From assembly GCF_001905005.1 (NCBI RefSeq), contig NZ_LWKZ01000024.1, positions 429,427-493,426 of the forward strand: a stretch of DNA of 64,000 nucleotides, read 5' to 3'. This document shows positions 25,656 to 34,730 of this stretch, piece after piece. The notes under the pieces were generated by a model. That model searched no databases. It saw only the letters and a list, made by a program, of their open reading frames with translations, and was not told where the DNA came from. Origin of the DNA: Streptomyces sp. CB02923. GTDB lineage: Bacteria > Actinomycetota > Actinomycetes > Streptomycetales > Streptomycetaceae. A program made the translations under genes and the position numbers. The first letter of the stretch is position 1. The number at the start of each line of letters is the position of its first letter.

Positions 25656-25661
25656 CACCCC

Positions 25662-26597
25662 ATGACTCTTCTCCCGGATTCCGCGGTCCGGCCCGGCCGC
25701 CTGGCAGTGGGTGTGGTGCTGCCGTCCCTGACCGTGCAGCGGGAGCAGAAGCTCCCCCTCACCGAGGCGGCCCGGCACGCGGAACTGGCCGGGCTCGATC
25801 TCGTCGCGCACCGGGGCGGGCCGGTTTCCGGCACACCGTCGCTCGACGCCGCGGTGGCGGTGGCGGCGGCGGCCGCCGCGACCGAGCGGATCACCGTCGT
25901 CGGCGAGGCGTGCGCACCGGCGCTCCTGCCGCCGGTGCGGGCCGCCGAGCAGGTGGCGAGCCTTCAGTACGTCGCGGACGGGCGGCTGGTGCTGGCCGTG
26001 GGGACGGACGCCGGGCACGAGCGGTGGGCGGCTGCCGGTGTTCCGTACGACGAGCGGGAGCGCCGGACCGACGCGGTGCTGCGGCTGCTGCCCCGTCTGC
26101 TCGCGGGCGAGCGGGTGGCACTGCCGTACGAACCGGGGTACGCGGCGGCGGAGTCGGCGCCCGCCGTGCCGATGCCGCCGGTCTGGATCGGCGGCACCTC
26201 GCGGACCGCGGTGCGGTGCGCCGCGCGCCTGGGTGACGGCTGGTTCCCTTCCCTGGCGTCGGCCGCCGAAGTGGCCGAGGGCACCGTGCAGCTGGCGGAA
26301 CTCGCCGCCGCCTCGGGCCGCCCGGCCCCGGCCGTCGTCGTCGGCACCACCGGCGCGCTCGGCGGGGAACCGGGCCTGCCCGGCCGCGCGGACATCGCGG
26401 CGGATCTCGCCGCGGCGCACGGCGGCCGGCCGGGGCGTTTCGCCGACGTCCCGGTGACCGGCGGTTGCCGGGAGGCCGCCGAGCACCTGCACCGCTACTG
26501 CGGCGCGGGGGTCACCCGCGTCCTGGTGGACATCGCGGGCGGCGACTGGCGCAACCAGGTGGACCTGCTGGCGGACGTACGGGATTTGTTGCGCTGA
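25662..26597 (+). CDS. Luciferase-like flavin monooxygenase family protein
   Basis: A 311-residue TIM-barrel protein of the LLM class (FMN- or F420-dependent). Recognisable segments are the N-terminal LAVGVVLPSL, AEQVASLQYVADGRLVLAVG, PPVWIGGTSRTAVRCAARLGDGWFP and the C-terminal GVTRVLVDIAGGDW. The MerR-type promoter directly before it predicts induction by a MerR regulator, SoxR being the best guess, so a role in handling redox-active compounds fits. The ATG at 25662 is chosen because an upstream TTG at 25641 lies inside the operator. Substrate unknown. Confidence 0.8.
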   Translation: MTLLPDSAVRPGRLAVGVVLPSLTVQREQKLPLTEAARHAELAGLDLVAHRGGPVSGTPSLDAAVAVAAAAAATERITVVGEACAPALLPPVRAAEQVASLQYVADGRLVLAVGTDAGHERWAAAGVPYDERERRTDAVLRLLPRLLAGERVALPYEPGYAAAESAPAVPMPPVWIGGTSRTAVRCAARLGDGWFPSLASAAEVAEGTVQLAELAAASGRPAPAVVVGTTGALGGEPGLPGRADIAADLAAAHGGRPGRFADVPVTGGCREAAEHLHRYCGAGVTRVLVDIAGGDWRNQVDLLADVRDLLR

Positions 26598-26606
26598 CGG
26601 GCGGTC

Positions 26607-26666
26607 GGCGGACCGCAGCTCGTCACGGTGGGCCGCAGCCCGCCACGCTGGGCCTCAGCCCGCCAC
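26607..26666. repeat. 20-base imperfect tandem repeat, three copies
   Basis: GGCGGACCGCAGCTCGTCAC, GGTGGGCCGCAGCCCGCCAC and GCTGGGCCTCAGCCCGCCAC lie end to end. They fill the gap between two convergent genes, and the third copy contains the stop codon of the PIG-L gene. Confidence 0.7.
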
Positions 26667-28730
26667 CGTCTCGCTGTGCAGCGTCGCGTCCGGTCCCAGC
26701 CGGACCAGGACCGGGCGGGCACCGGCGGCACCGGTCAGGCAGACGTTGCCGACGGCCCGGCCTGCGACGGTGGACCAGCGCGGAGCCTTACGGGTGCCGA
26801 TGGTCGCCAGGCTGGTGCTGCCGTTGTTGTTACGGGCTGCCAGCAGGACGCCGCCGCCGCGGGCGGGATGGAGGGTGAGCATGCCGTACCCCCGGGCATC
26901 CAGGCCCACGCGCTCGGGCCGCCAGGTGCCGCCCCCGGCGGGCAGGGTGTGGACGAGCGGACGAGCGCTGCCCGCTTCCCGGAAGGCGAGCAGGATCGTG
27001 CCGTCGGGGCGGGCCAGCGCCGTCGGCGGGTCGGCGGGCGCGGGCAGTCCGGTGGGCACGAGCGTGAAGTCGCCGCCGGGCCGCTGCTGCGCCCAGTGGT
27101 GAACGGTGTCGTGCGCCGAACCGAACAGGTGCACCCGCCCCTCGCGGTCGGCGACGGCGCTCAGCCCTTCCTGCACCTCGGCGCCGCCCAGGTCCGTCCA
27201 GCCGTCCCATCCCGCGTCGGTGTGCCGGCGGACCGCGACGCCCTTGGCCCAGGTACGGACGAAGAGGCAGGTGGTTCCGTCGGCGGTCCGGACCGTGACG
27301 GGGCCGCCGACGCGCCGGCCGTGGTCCGGGTCGGTCTCGGGGTTGCCGAGCGAGGACCAGGCGCCGAACGGCCCGCCCTTGCGGGTCTGTCCGGCCGTGA
27401 CGATCTCGCGGCGGTTGTCCGGTCGCGTGCGGCCGAGTGCGGCGATCCGCTCGGCGAAGAGCTGCCAGCGGCCGTCCTCGGTCAGTTCCGCGGTCAGACC
27501 GGGCAGCAGTCCGTCGCCGCCGAGCAGCCGGGGCGCGGTCCATGTGCCGCTGCCGCGGCCGGTCTCCTGCCACATGGCGGCCTGGCCGCCCAGGACGGCG
27601 AACGCGGTCAGCCGCCCGTCGGGCGCCGGGCGCGTGCGCGGACCGGCGGCGGGGTGGCGCGGCGAGGTGCGCTGCAGCCAGCCGGTGCCGAAGGAACGGT
27701 CCCGGCCGACGTCGTAGTCCCCGCAGCCGGCGGCGAATCCGCAGGAGCCGGGGTTGCCCCCGTACGCGTTGAGCACGTCCGCCTTGCCCCGGACGACCTG
27801 TCGGGGCAGGTTGTCCGGCCAGCGTTCGTTGTAGTAGCCGCGATAGGCGGTCACCAGGTACGAGCGGCCGGCGCCGCGGCTCCGGTAGCGGGCCAGGGCG
27901 GCGTGGGTGAACAGGGCGGCGGCGGTGTGGTCCGGGTGGTCCGAGTAGCCGTGCGCATCGTGGTGGAGCCGGTGTTTTTTGTCGTGGACCTGCATGTCGG
28001 GGTCCGGGTCCATGGTCCGCACGAGCGTGGGGCGGTACTGCTCCAGCAGGTGGACCAGTGCGTCGGTCAGGCTCGCCCGGGTGACCCGGTGCGGGTCGCG
28101 CACGGGTGAGCCGGTGGTCACGTGCGTGCTGGTGACCATGGCCGGGTCGGCCCACAGGTCCACCAGGCCGCGGCTGCGGCCACCGCCGTGCGAAGAGTGC
28201 TGGAGCAGGCCGAGGAAGACGAGCTGGAGACCGGGGTGGCCCGCGAGCGTGTCGGTCTCGATGAGCGTGCCGTCCGGCAGCTTGTCGGCCTTCAGCTCCC
28301 AGCGCGCGTCGGTCCGGCCGGTCGCCATGAGCGAGTAGGCCTGGCGGAGGCCCTGCCGCCGGGCCCCCGCGTAGGCGGCGCGGTCGGCCTTCGGCGCGGT
28401 CGTGCTGCCCGGGGCCTTGTTGCGGCCGTCGGCCTCTCCGGAGATCAGGTAGACGGTGACGAGCTGGTCGTTGGCGTCGATGGACTGCTGGAGGTCCGGG
28501 TTCAGGAAGTACAGGTCGTCGTCCGGGTGGGCGACGACCTGTAGGACGCGCGCGCCACTGCTGCCGTCGGCGGCGGCGGACACCTTGCCGCGCTTGCCGG
28601 CCGGCGCGGTGCCGGGCCGCGGGCGCTCGGCACGGTCGCCGCACCCGGCCACGGTCAGGGCGGCGAGGCCCAGGGCGACGGCGCGGCGGGTGGGGCGGAG
28701 CGGGCCGCCGGTCCCGATGTGCTCAGGCAT
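26655..28730 (-). CDS. PIG-L deacetylase lipoprotein with C-terminal propeller-like domain
   Basis: A 691-residue exported protein. A lipoprotein signal ends in LTVAGC with the lipidated Cys30. The deacetylase domain has the zinc motif AHPDDD (67-72; the usual last Glu is Asp) and a later YSDHPDHTAA supplying another His. These enzymes remove acetyl groups from N-acetyl sugars. From about 330 on, repeated beta units (WTAPRLLGGDG, WSSLGNP, WDGWTDLGGAE, HHWAQQRPGG) look like a beta-propeller lectin. The start overlaps the Stealth gene stop by eight bases, so the two are coupled; it probably trims the same surface glycan. Confidence 0.85.
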   Translation of the reverse strand: MPEHIGTGGPLRPTRRAVALGLAALTVAGCGDRAERPRPGTAPAGKRGKVSAAADGSSGARVLQVVAHPDDDLYFLNPDLQQSIDANDQLVTVYLISGEADGRNKAPGSTTAPKADRAAYAGARRQGLRQAYSLMATGRTDARWELKADKLPDGTLIETDTLAGHPGLQLVFLGLLQHSSHGGGRSRGLVDLWADPAMVTSTHVTTGSPVRDPHRVTRASLTDALVHLLEQYRPTLVRTMDPDPDMQVHDKKHRLHHDAHGYSDHPDHTAAALFTHAALARYRSRGAGRSYLVTAYRGYYNERWPDNLPRQVVRGKADVLNAYGGNPGSCGFAAGCGDYDVGRDRSFGTGWLQRTSPRHPAAGPRTRPAPDGRLTAFAVLGGQAAMWQETGRGSGTWTAPRLLGGDGLLPGLTAELTEDGRWQLFAERIAALGRTRPDNRREIVTAGQTRKGGPFGAWSSLGNPETDPDHGRRVGGPVTVRTADGTTCLFVRTWAKGVAVRRHTDAGWDGWTDLGGAEVQEGLSAVADREGRVHLFGSAHDTVHHWAQQRPGGDFTLVPTGLPAPADPPTALARPDGTILLAFREAGSARPLVHTLPAGGGTWRPERVGLDARGYGMLTLHPARGGGVLLAARNNNGSTSLATIGTRKAPRWSTVAGRAVGNVCLTGAAGARPVLVRLGPDATLHSETVAG

Positions 28731-30570
28731 GCATTTCGTATCGGCTGGGTACCGGGAAATACGCTTCGAGGAAGGGGTGCAGCAGGCCGGTGCGCTGTTC
28801 GAAGTCGTCCTCGGTCGACAGGGTGTCGTTGAGGCAGAAGACGCTCTTGTCGCGGTGCAGCAGGAGCCTGTCGAGCCGGTTCGCCGCGTTGGGCCGCGAG
28901 ACGTCGATGTAGACGTACGGCAGGTCGCTGGGCAGCGCGCGCCGGGTGTGGAACGCGTAGTAGTGGTACAGCGAGGACGGGATGGAGATGTCCTCGTCAC
29001 TGCGGAACCGCTGGGCCGCGGTCCTCCGGTGCTGCTCGGCGAACTCCCCCTCGATCTCGGTGAGGACGTGCCGGTTCAGCGCGTGCGGTACGTGGCGCAT
29101 CTTGCGCACCGGCGTGGTGCCGAAACGTTCCTGGATCAGCGCGCGGTTGTTCTTGCCCGCGACGGAGACCGGTACGTCCTCGGCGGAGGGCGGGCCGAAC
29201 GGCACCAGCGCGGGCGAGGGGAAGCACTTGGTCAGGCCGTTGCCGAGGAAGAAGTCCCTGGGCCGCATCTCGGCGCCCAGGAACACGTCGTCGTTGAAGT
29301 ACAGGAAGTGCTCCGAGAGGCCGGCTATGTGGTGCAGCTGGCTCTCGATGGCGTGCGAGTTGAACGTCGGCAGCACGCCGGGGTCGCTGAAGATCTCGCG
29401 GTGGCTGACGACCTCGATCCCGGGCTGCCGGGTGTCGAGCCAGGCGGGCGTCTGGTCGTCGGTGACGAGGTAGATGTTGCGTACCCACGGGGCGTACATC
29501 GCGAGCGAGCGCAGGGAGTAGCGCAGCTCGTCGTGGTTGGCGTAGCGCGCCGCGTTGGCCGCTTCCTCGTGATACGCGTCGCCCGAGTAGCGGGCCCGGC
29601 GCTGCTGCCAGGCCGGGTCGGCGCCGTCGACCCAGGTGTAGACGACGTCGACGGGGAAGGTGACGTCGTGCGGCAGGACGGTGGTGAACTCCTCACGGGT
29701 GCGCACCATGAGGGGCGATACGTCCCGGGTCCCGCCGGGGGCGGTGAACATCGCGGCCGCGACCTGGACGGCGGGCGCGTCGGCGGCCACGGACTCGGTG
29801 ACGTCGTTGCGCCGCGGAGCGGTCAGCCGGCCGTCCTCGGGCTTCCAGAACTCGATGTCGCAGCCGTTTTCGGGGCCCAGCACCAGGCGGCGGGTGCGCT
29901 CCGTGCGGTACCAGAACAGCCGCAGCGACGTGGCGCGGGCATGGCGGCGCCAGCCCGCGGCGGGGTAGGCGGGGGCGACCCGTCCGTCACCGTCGTGCTG
30001 CGGGCCGAAGTAGGCGGGCAGGGTGCGGCAGAGCTTCTGCAGGGCGGCCAGGGTGCGGTCCCGGTCGGCCGTGGAGACCGCGACGGTGGTCGCGCCGCCC
30101 GTCCGGCTGCGGACGCAGAAGTAGTCGATGTCCGCGTCTTCGAGGGCCGCGGCGACCGCGCCCAGGTTGGCGCGGCGCGCGGTCTCGGGGGAGAGCCGGT
30201 CCTCGACGAATCCGACCCGGGGGCGTCCGTCGACGGTCAGGACGGTCCCGCCGGAGGCGGTGATCAGGGAGCGGCGGCGGGTGGTCAGGGCGCTGCCGCG
30301 CACCTGGCTCAGGGGCCGCCCGGCGGACGCGGTGGTCAGCGCCCGCTTGATGCCACGCCGCATCTCGGGCGAGTACCGGCCGGCGATGGCCCGGCGCAGG
30401 CGCTTGGGCAGCACCTTGCGGTAGACGGCGACGAGGGGCGACGCCTCGGAGTTGACAGCTCCGTCGGCGCCGGGCACGGCACCGGCCGGCTGGTGCGCCG
30501 CGCTCCGCGTGGCCTGCGGTCTGCCGCCCGGCGCGCGCTGCTCGGCGCGCACCGCCTCACTCTGCTTCAT
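28723..30570 (-). CDS. Stealth-family sugar-phosphate transferase
   Basis: A 615-residue protein of the Stealth family, hexose-1-phosphate transferases that build phosphate-linked capsule-like polymers. The conserved regions are seen in order: CR1 FPVDVVYTWVDGADPAW near 300, CR2 around DELRYSLRSLAMYAPWVR and VYLVTDDQ-like NIYLVTDDQTPAWL, CR3 HFLYFNDDVFLG near 420, and CR4 near the C-terminus (YVYIDV). The N-terminal 90 residues are basic. The ATG at 30570 has GGGGAG 15 bases and GAGGG two bases upstream; a GTG at 30618 is possible. It is paralogous to the C-terminal half of the protein at 31827-34661 on the other side of the shared promoter region. Confidence 0.85.
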   Translation of the reverse strand: MKQSEAVRAEQRAPGGRPQATRSAAHQPAGAVPGADGAVNSEASPLVAVYRKVLPKRLRRAIAGRYSPEMRRGIKRALTTASAGRPLSQVRGSALTTRRRSLITASGGTVLTVDGRPRVGFVEDRLSPETARRANLGAVAAALEDADIDYFCVRSRTGGATTVAVSTADRDRTLAALQKLCRTLPAYFGPQHDGDGRVAPAYPAAGWRRHARATSLRLFWYRTERTRRLVLGPENGCDIEFWKPEDGRLTAPRRNDVTESVAADAPAVQVAAAMFTAPGGTRDVSPLMVRTREEFTTVLPHDVTFPVDVVYTWVDGADPAWQQRRARYSGDAYHEEAANAARYANHDELRYSLRSLAMYAPWVRNIYLVTDDQTPAWLDTRQPGIEVVSHREIFSDPGVLPTFNSHAIESQLHHIAGLSEHFLYFNDDVFLGAEMRPRDFFLGNGLTKCFPSPALVPFGPPSAEDVPVSVAGKNNRALIQERFGTTPVRKMRHVPHALNRHVLTEIEGEFAEQHRRTAAQRFRSDEDISIPSSLYHYYAFHTRRALPSDLPYVYIDVSRPNAANRLDRLLLHRDKSVFCLNDTLSTEDDFEQRTGLLHPFLEAYFPVPSRYEMHA

Positions 30571-30840
30571 TCCCTCGGTTCTCCCCGTCGCGGAGTCGCT
30601 CTCGACACGGTGAAGCACCGGTCGTTCATCTTTTCTTCACTCTACATTTACCCTTTAAAGAGAGAAATGTCGGGGTAGATCCTCCGTCCACGCCCCTGAA
30701 GAGGACGTAAGGGACACTCAGGATGCCTCGCTTCAAAGTGATCTAGGTCTCTTATTGTTTTCTATCGAACGATTTGCCGCACCTACGCATCCTTGACACC
30801 ATGCGCTGGCCGCCTGCCGAAGGAGAGAAGTCAAAGCACC
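30571..30840. promoter_or_regulatory. AT-rich divergent promoter region of the two Stealth operons
   Basis: About 30625-30785 is strikingly AT-rich for this genome (runs such as CATCTTTTCTTCACTCTACA and TATTGTTTTCTATCGAAC). It sits between the two divergent operons and must hold both promoters. I could not fix a -35/-10 pair. AT-rich islands of this kind are often bound by Lsr2-type silencers in actinobacteria. An AAGGAGAG SD lies at 30820-30827, rather far (13 bases) from the ATG at 30841. Confidence 0.55.
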
Positions 30841-31827
30841 ATGAGCGAAGCTCTGCTGTCCCACGCAGTAGGGGCGGTCAAACGCGCCCGCCGCACGGCC
30901 GGGCGGGTCCGCCGCCGCGTGGAGCGGATCAACACCGTCCCGGCGCTCGGCACCCGCGGCCCCCGTGCCACGCTGCGCCCGGCCCACCTCTCCGTCCTCG
31001 GCGGACGCACCCTCAACGTCGCGGTGCCCTGCCCAGCCGGTCACACCGGCGCGGAAGCGGCCCGCCTCGTACTGGAACACCGCGGCCTGCGCCGTACGGC
31101 CGAGATGGAAGCCGAACGGCAGCCGGACGGCACCGTCCTGCTCACCGCCACCGCGTCGCTGCGCCACGCGCGCCACGACTTGGGCCTCGGCGGTCTGCGG
31201 CTCGACGACGGCGTGTGGCGGCTGAGCGTCGCCCTGCGTGACGCGTCCGGCACCCAGCACGTCTTCGCCGTCGCGGCGGCCGACCCGTACATCTCCGACG
31301 GTCCGACCCTTCCGCACCCGCCGAGCGCCACCAGCGGCACCGTCTTTCGGCCGGTGCGCTCCGTCGACGGCTACGCCATGATCAAGGTCACCGGGCCGCG
31401 CGAGCAGGCGGAGCTGGACACCTTCGAGCTGCGCTGGGACCGCATCACGGTGCGGGGCAGGCTGCTGGCCGCCCGTGGCCGCACGGACGAGTACCGCGCC
31501 GAGGCCGTCCGCCGCGGCTCGGGCGCGACCGTCCCCGTCGACCTCACCTGGGACGGCGACCACTTCACCTTCGACGTGCCGCTCGCCGCCATGGCCGGCG
31601 GCACCCGTGCCCAGCGCATGTGGGACGTCCAGCTGCGCCGCGGCCGCAACCGCATCAAGATCTGCCGCGGGCTCACCGACGTACGACACCTCGGAAAAGT
31701 CTTCCGAGTTCCCTTCCGCACCATCGCCATCGAGGACGGCAGGCTGCTCCGCGTGCACGCCCACCTCTCGGCTGCCGGAGCCTTCGCGGTCAACTGCACC
31801 GCCTTCACCACCGAGGAATCCGCCTGA
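30841..31827 (+). CDS. Beta-rich protein of the Stealth operon, function unknown
   Basis: A 328-residue protein with a basic N-terminus (KRARRTAGRVRRRVERI) and then alternating beta-strand-like sequence (GRTLNVAVPCPA, DGVWRLSVALRD, FRPVRSVDGYAMIKV). It has no signal peptide, membrane segment or catalytic motif that I recognise. The layout suggests two or more Ig-like sandwich domains. Its stop overlaps the start of the GT4-Stealth gene by one base (TGATG), so it is likely to work with that enzyme, perhaps as an accessory subunit. I do not assign a function. Confidence 0.75.
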   Translation: MSEALLSHAVGAVKRARRTAGRVRRRVERINTVPALGTRGPRATLRPAHLSVLGGRTLNVAVPCPAGHTGAEAARLVLEHRGLRRTAEMEAERQPDGTVLLTATASLRHARHDLGLGGLRLDDGVWRLSVALRDASGTQHVFAVAAADPYISDGPTLPHPPSATSGTVFRPVRSVDGYAMIKVTGPREQAELDTFELRWDRITVRGRLLAARGRTDEYRAEAVRRGSGATVPVDLTWDGDHFTFDVPLAAMAGGTRAQRMWDVQLRRGRNRIKICRGLTDVRHLGKVFRVPFRTIAIEDGRLLRVHAHLSAAGAFAVNCTAFTTEESA

Positions 31828-34661
31828 TGAAGATCACGTTCCTGCTCACCTGGGGCGACGAGATGGGTGGCACCGAGATGGCCGCCTACACGCAGGCGGT
31901 ACACCTCGCTCCGCGTCACGACGTCGAGGTCATCAGCGTCTTCAAGACCCGCGAGGAGCCGTTCTTCGGCGCCGGCCGCGCGATACCCCGCCGCTACCTG
32001 GTCGACCGCACCGGACCGTACGGCAGGCCGGTACGCACCAGCGACCTGGACGAGCAGTCCTGCCGCACCCTCACCTCCCTGCCCAGCGAACTGGTCAAGC
32101 CCGCCTGGGAGCCCACCTTCGACCGGCTCTCCGACATCGAGATGAGCGCGGCGCTCGGCTCCCTGGAGACCGACGTCCTGGTCACCACCACCCCCGCGCT
32201 GATGGCCGCCGCCGCTGAGCTGGTCCCCACCCGCGTCATCACCGTGCACCAGGAGCACCGCGTCTCCCAGCTGCGCGGCGCCGGCGGCGAGCCGCTGCTG
32301 GTGTACGCGCCCCGTGTCGACGCCCTGGTCTCCCTCACCGAGAGCACCAACGACTGGTTCACCGACTCCCTCGGTGCCGCCGCCCCGGAGCTGGCAGCCA
32401 TCCCCAACGCCGTGCCCAGCGGCTTCCGACCCCGCTCCGACCTGGACGGCAAAGCCATCGTGCTGGCCGCCCGCATGACGCCGGAGAAGCGGCTCGACCA
32501 CGCCATCGAGGCGTTCGCCTCCATCGCCGACCAGCACCCCGGCTGGGTCATGCGGATCTTCGGCGACGGACCGCAGGAAGTACGGCTGCGCCGCATCATC
32601 GAGGGCCTGGCCCTGCACGACCGCGTCCACCTCCTCGGCCGGTCCCCGGACATGGAACAGGAGTGGGCCAAGGCCGCGCTGGCGGTACTGCCGTCCCGCT
32701 ACGAGGCGTTCGGCCTGGTCCAGCTGGAGGCCCTCGCCGCCGGTGTGCCCGTCGTCGCGTACGACATCGTCACCGGCCCCGCCGAGATCGTCCGGCACGG
32801 CGTCGACGGACTGCTCGTCCCCGCCGGGGACAAGGACTCGCTGGCCGTCGCCATGAGCAAGCTCATGGAGGACGACGACCTGCGCCGCGCCTACGGCAAG
32901 GCCGCCCGGCCGGGCGTCTACGAGCGCTTCGGCGCCGACAAGATCACCGAGCGGTGGGAAGAGCTGTTCACGCGGCTGGTGGCCCGCCGCGACGACCCCC
33001 GCCGCCTGGCCGAGCGCGCCGACCGCACCGCGCGCCGCGTCGCGGCCGGCGGCAGCCGCAGCTTCAACGTCGCCGCCCCCATCAGCGTCCTGTCCGGCTC
33101 CGCCGACGAGCAGAAGGCCCGCGAGGTGCTGCTCCAGGCCCAGGACCGCACCGGGACGCTCGTGCGCTCCGCCGGCCGGCTGGCCGAGGTGCGCGACGAC
33201 GTCCTCGCCCCGCGCATGGCGCAGTGGAACCTGGAGATCGCCACCGACGCGCTGAACGCCCACGGCATCCCGTACGTCCTGCTGCGCGAGAACGGCGCCG
33301 CCTACCGCATCGCCGTCGAGGTGGAACGCCGCGAGCAGGTCTTCGAGGCGCTCGCCGGCGAACTGCACGGCAAGCCCGTCTACGCCGAGCTGATCACCCC
33401 GCGCGGCGCGGCACCGGGAGCCGTGCTCGCCGAGCGGCTGCGCGGGGCCGGTGACGTGGCCGGCCTCCGGATCTTCAAGCCGCTGGTCACGGAGAGCCGC
33501 ACCCTGCGCTACGGCCCGGCCTACGGCTGCGCCATCGAGTTCTGGGCCGAGAACGACGAGACCGAGGAGATGCCGGGCTGGCGCAGCGCCCCGCGCGGCA
33601 CCACCCTCATCGGTCCGCGGGTGCCTTCCCTGAAGGCCGACGCGACGCTGCGGGTCGGCGAGCGCGACCACCCCACCCTCGCGCCCTTCACCGACCGCCT
33701 CGTGTGGGACGTCGACTTCCCCATCGACGTCGTCTACACCTGGGTCGACGACACCGACCCCCGGTGGCGCGAGCGCCGCGACACCGCCAAGCGCGCCGCC
33801 GGCATCGACACCGACGGCGGTGCGAACAGCGGCGACGTCCGCTTCCGCAACCGCGACGAGCTGCGCTACTCCCTGCGCTCGCTTGCCATGTACGCGCCGT
33901 GGGTGCGCAACGTCTACCTCGTCACCGACGACCAGACGCCCAGCTGGCTGAACACCGAGCACCCCGGCATCAAGGTGGTCAGCCACCGGGAGATCTTCGC
34001 CGACCCGGAGCAGCTGCCCACCTTCAACTCGCACGCCATCGAGAGCCAGCTGCACCGCATCGAGGGCCTGTCGGAGCACTTCCTCTACTTCAACGACGAC
34101 GTCTTCCTCGGCCAGCCCCTGACCCCGCGCTCGTTCTTCCACAGCAACGGCATGGCGTGCTTCTTCCGCTCGCCGACCACCATCCCCCCGGGCGAGCTGT
34201 CCGAGGGCGAGGAGGGCTACTTCTCGGCGGGCAAGAACAACCGGGCCCTGCTGCAGAAGCACTTCGGGTACACCACCACCCACAGCTTCCTGCACACCCC
34301 GCACCCGCTGCGCCGCAGCGTCCTCGCCGAGATGGCCGAGAAGTTCCCCGCCGAGACCACGGCCACCGCGGCCAACCGCTTCAGGACGTCCACGGACCTG
34401 TCCATCGTCTCCTCGCTGCACCACCACTACGGCTATCTGACGGGCAGCTCCGCCCCCGCGACGATCAGTTGCGCGTACATCAACGCGGGTGACTACGCCC
34501 ACCACTCCCGCCTCAGCCGCATGCTCGCCACCCGCAGCCACAGCGTGTTCTGCATCGGCGAGTCCGCGGAAGCCGAAGTCCCCGCCGACGAGCAGGACCG
34601 CGTCCTGCGCGCCTTCCTCGGCGCGTACTTCCCGATCCGCTCGCCTTACGAGAAGAGCTGA
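31827..34661 (+). CDS. GT4 glycosyltransferase fused to Stealth sugar-phosphate transferase
   Basis: A 944-residue two-enzyme protein. Residues 1-390 are a GT-B glycosyltransferase of family GT4: N-terminal LLTWGDEMGGTEMAAY, VLAARMTPEKRLDHAIEAF, and the EX7E motif in RYEAFGLVQLEALAAG near 291-299. The C-terminal 500 residues are Stealth: FPIDVVYTWVDDTDPRW near 633, LRYSLRSLAMYAPWVRNVYL, HFLYFNDDVFLG near 750 and a closing YINAG segment. It could add a sugar and then a sugar-phosphate to a growing surface polymer. ATG 31827 overlaps the previous stop; the open frame upstream is a shadow. Confidence 0.88.
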   Translation: MKITFLLTWGDEMGGTEMAAYTQAVHLAPRHDVEVISVFKTREEPFFGAGRAIPRRYLVDRTGPYGRPVRTSDLDEQSCRTLTSLPSELVKPAWEPTFDRLSDIEMSAALGSLETDVLVTTTPALMAAAAELVPTRVITVHQEHRVSQLRGAGGEPLLVYAPRVDALVSLTESTNDWFTDSLGAAAPELAAIPNAVPSGFRPRSDLDGKAIVLAARMTPEKRLDHAIEAFASIADQHPGWVMRIFGDGPQEVRLRRIIEGLALHDRVHLLGRSPDMEQEWAKAALAVLPSRYEAFGLVQLEALAAGVPVVAYDIVTGPAEIVRHGVDGLLVPAGDKDSLAVAMSKLMEDDDLRRAYGKAARPGVYERFGADKITERWEELFTRLVARRDDPRRLAERADRTARRVAAGGSRSFNVAAPISVLSGSADEQKAREVLLQAQDRTGTLVRSAGRLAEVRDDVLAPRMAQWNLEIATDALNAHGIPYVLLRENGAAYRIAVEVERREQVFEALAGELHGKPVYAELITPRGAAPGAVLAERLRGAGDVAGLRIFKPLVTESRTLRYGPAYGCAIEFWAENDETEEMPGWRSAPRGTTLIGPRVPSLKADATLRVGERDHPTLAPFTDRLVWDVDFPIDVVYTWVDDTDPRWRERRDTAKRAAGIDTDGGANSGDVRFRNRDELRYSLRSLAMYAPWVRNVYLVTDDQTPSWLNTEHPGIKVVSHREIFADPEQLPTFNSHAIESQLHRIEGLSEHFLYFNDDVFLGQPLTPRSFFHSNGMACFFRSPTTIPPGELSEGEEGYFSAGKNNRALLQKHFGYTTTHSFLHTPHPLRRSVLAEMAEKFPAETTATAANRFRTSTDLSIVSSLHHHYGYLTGSSAPATISCAYINAGDYAHHSRLSRMLATRSHSVFCIGESAEAEVPADEQDRVLRAFLGAYFPIRSPYEKS

Positions 34662-34690
34662 CCGGACGGCCCCCGAGCGAGGACGATGGC

Positions 34691-34728
34691 GGGCAGCCTA
34701 GGGCGTGCGGGCGCACCCTAGGCTGCCC
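34691..34728. promoter_or_regulatory. 13-base perfect inverted repeat overlapping a -10 element
   Basis: GGGCAGCCTAGGG (34691-34703) is mirrored by CCCTAGGCTGCCC (34716-34728); the arms are separated by 12 bases that can pair further (GTGCG/CGCAC). The right arm contains TAGGCT (34719-34724), a consensus -10 six bases before the ATG at 34731. It may end the Stealth operon, be an operator for the next gene, or both. Confidence 0.55.
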
Positions 34729-34730
34729 GT

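Noticed and set aside
25641..25661. Earlier TTG start for the flavin monooxygenase
   Set aside because: It lies inside the MerR-type operator and upstream of the inferred transcription start.
23795..26597. Melanin or other biosynthetic gene cluster
   Set aside because: The tyrosinase stands alone; the Nudix and monooxygenase genes have their own leaderless promoters and no other pathway genes are close.
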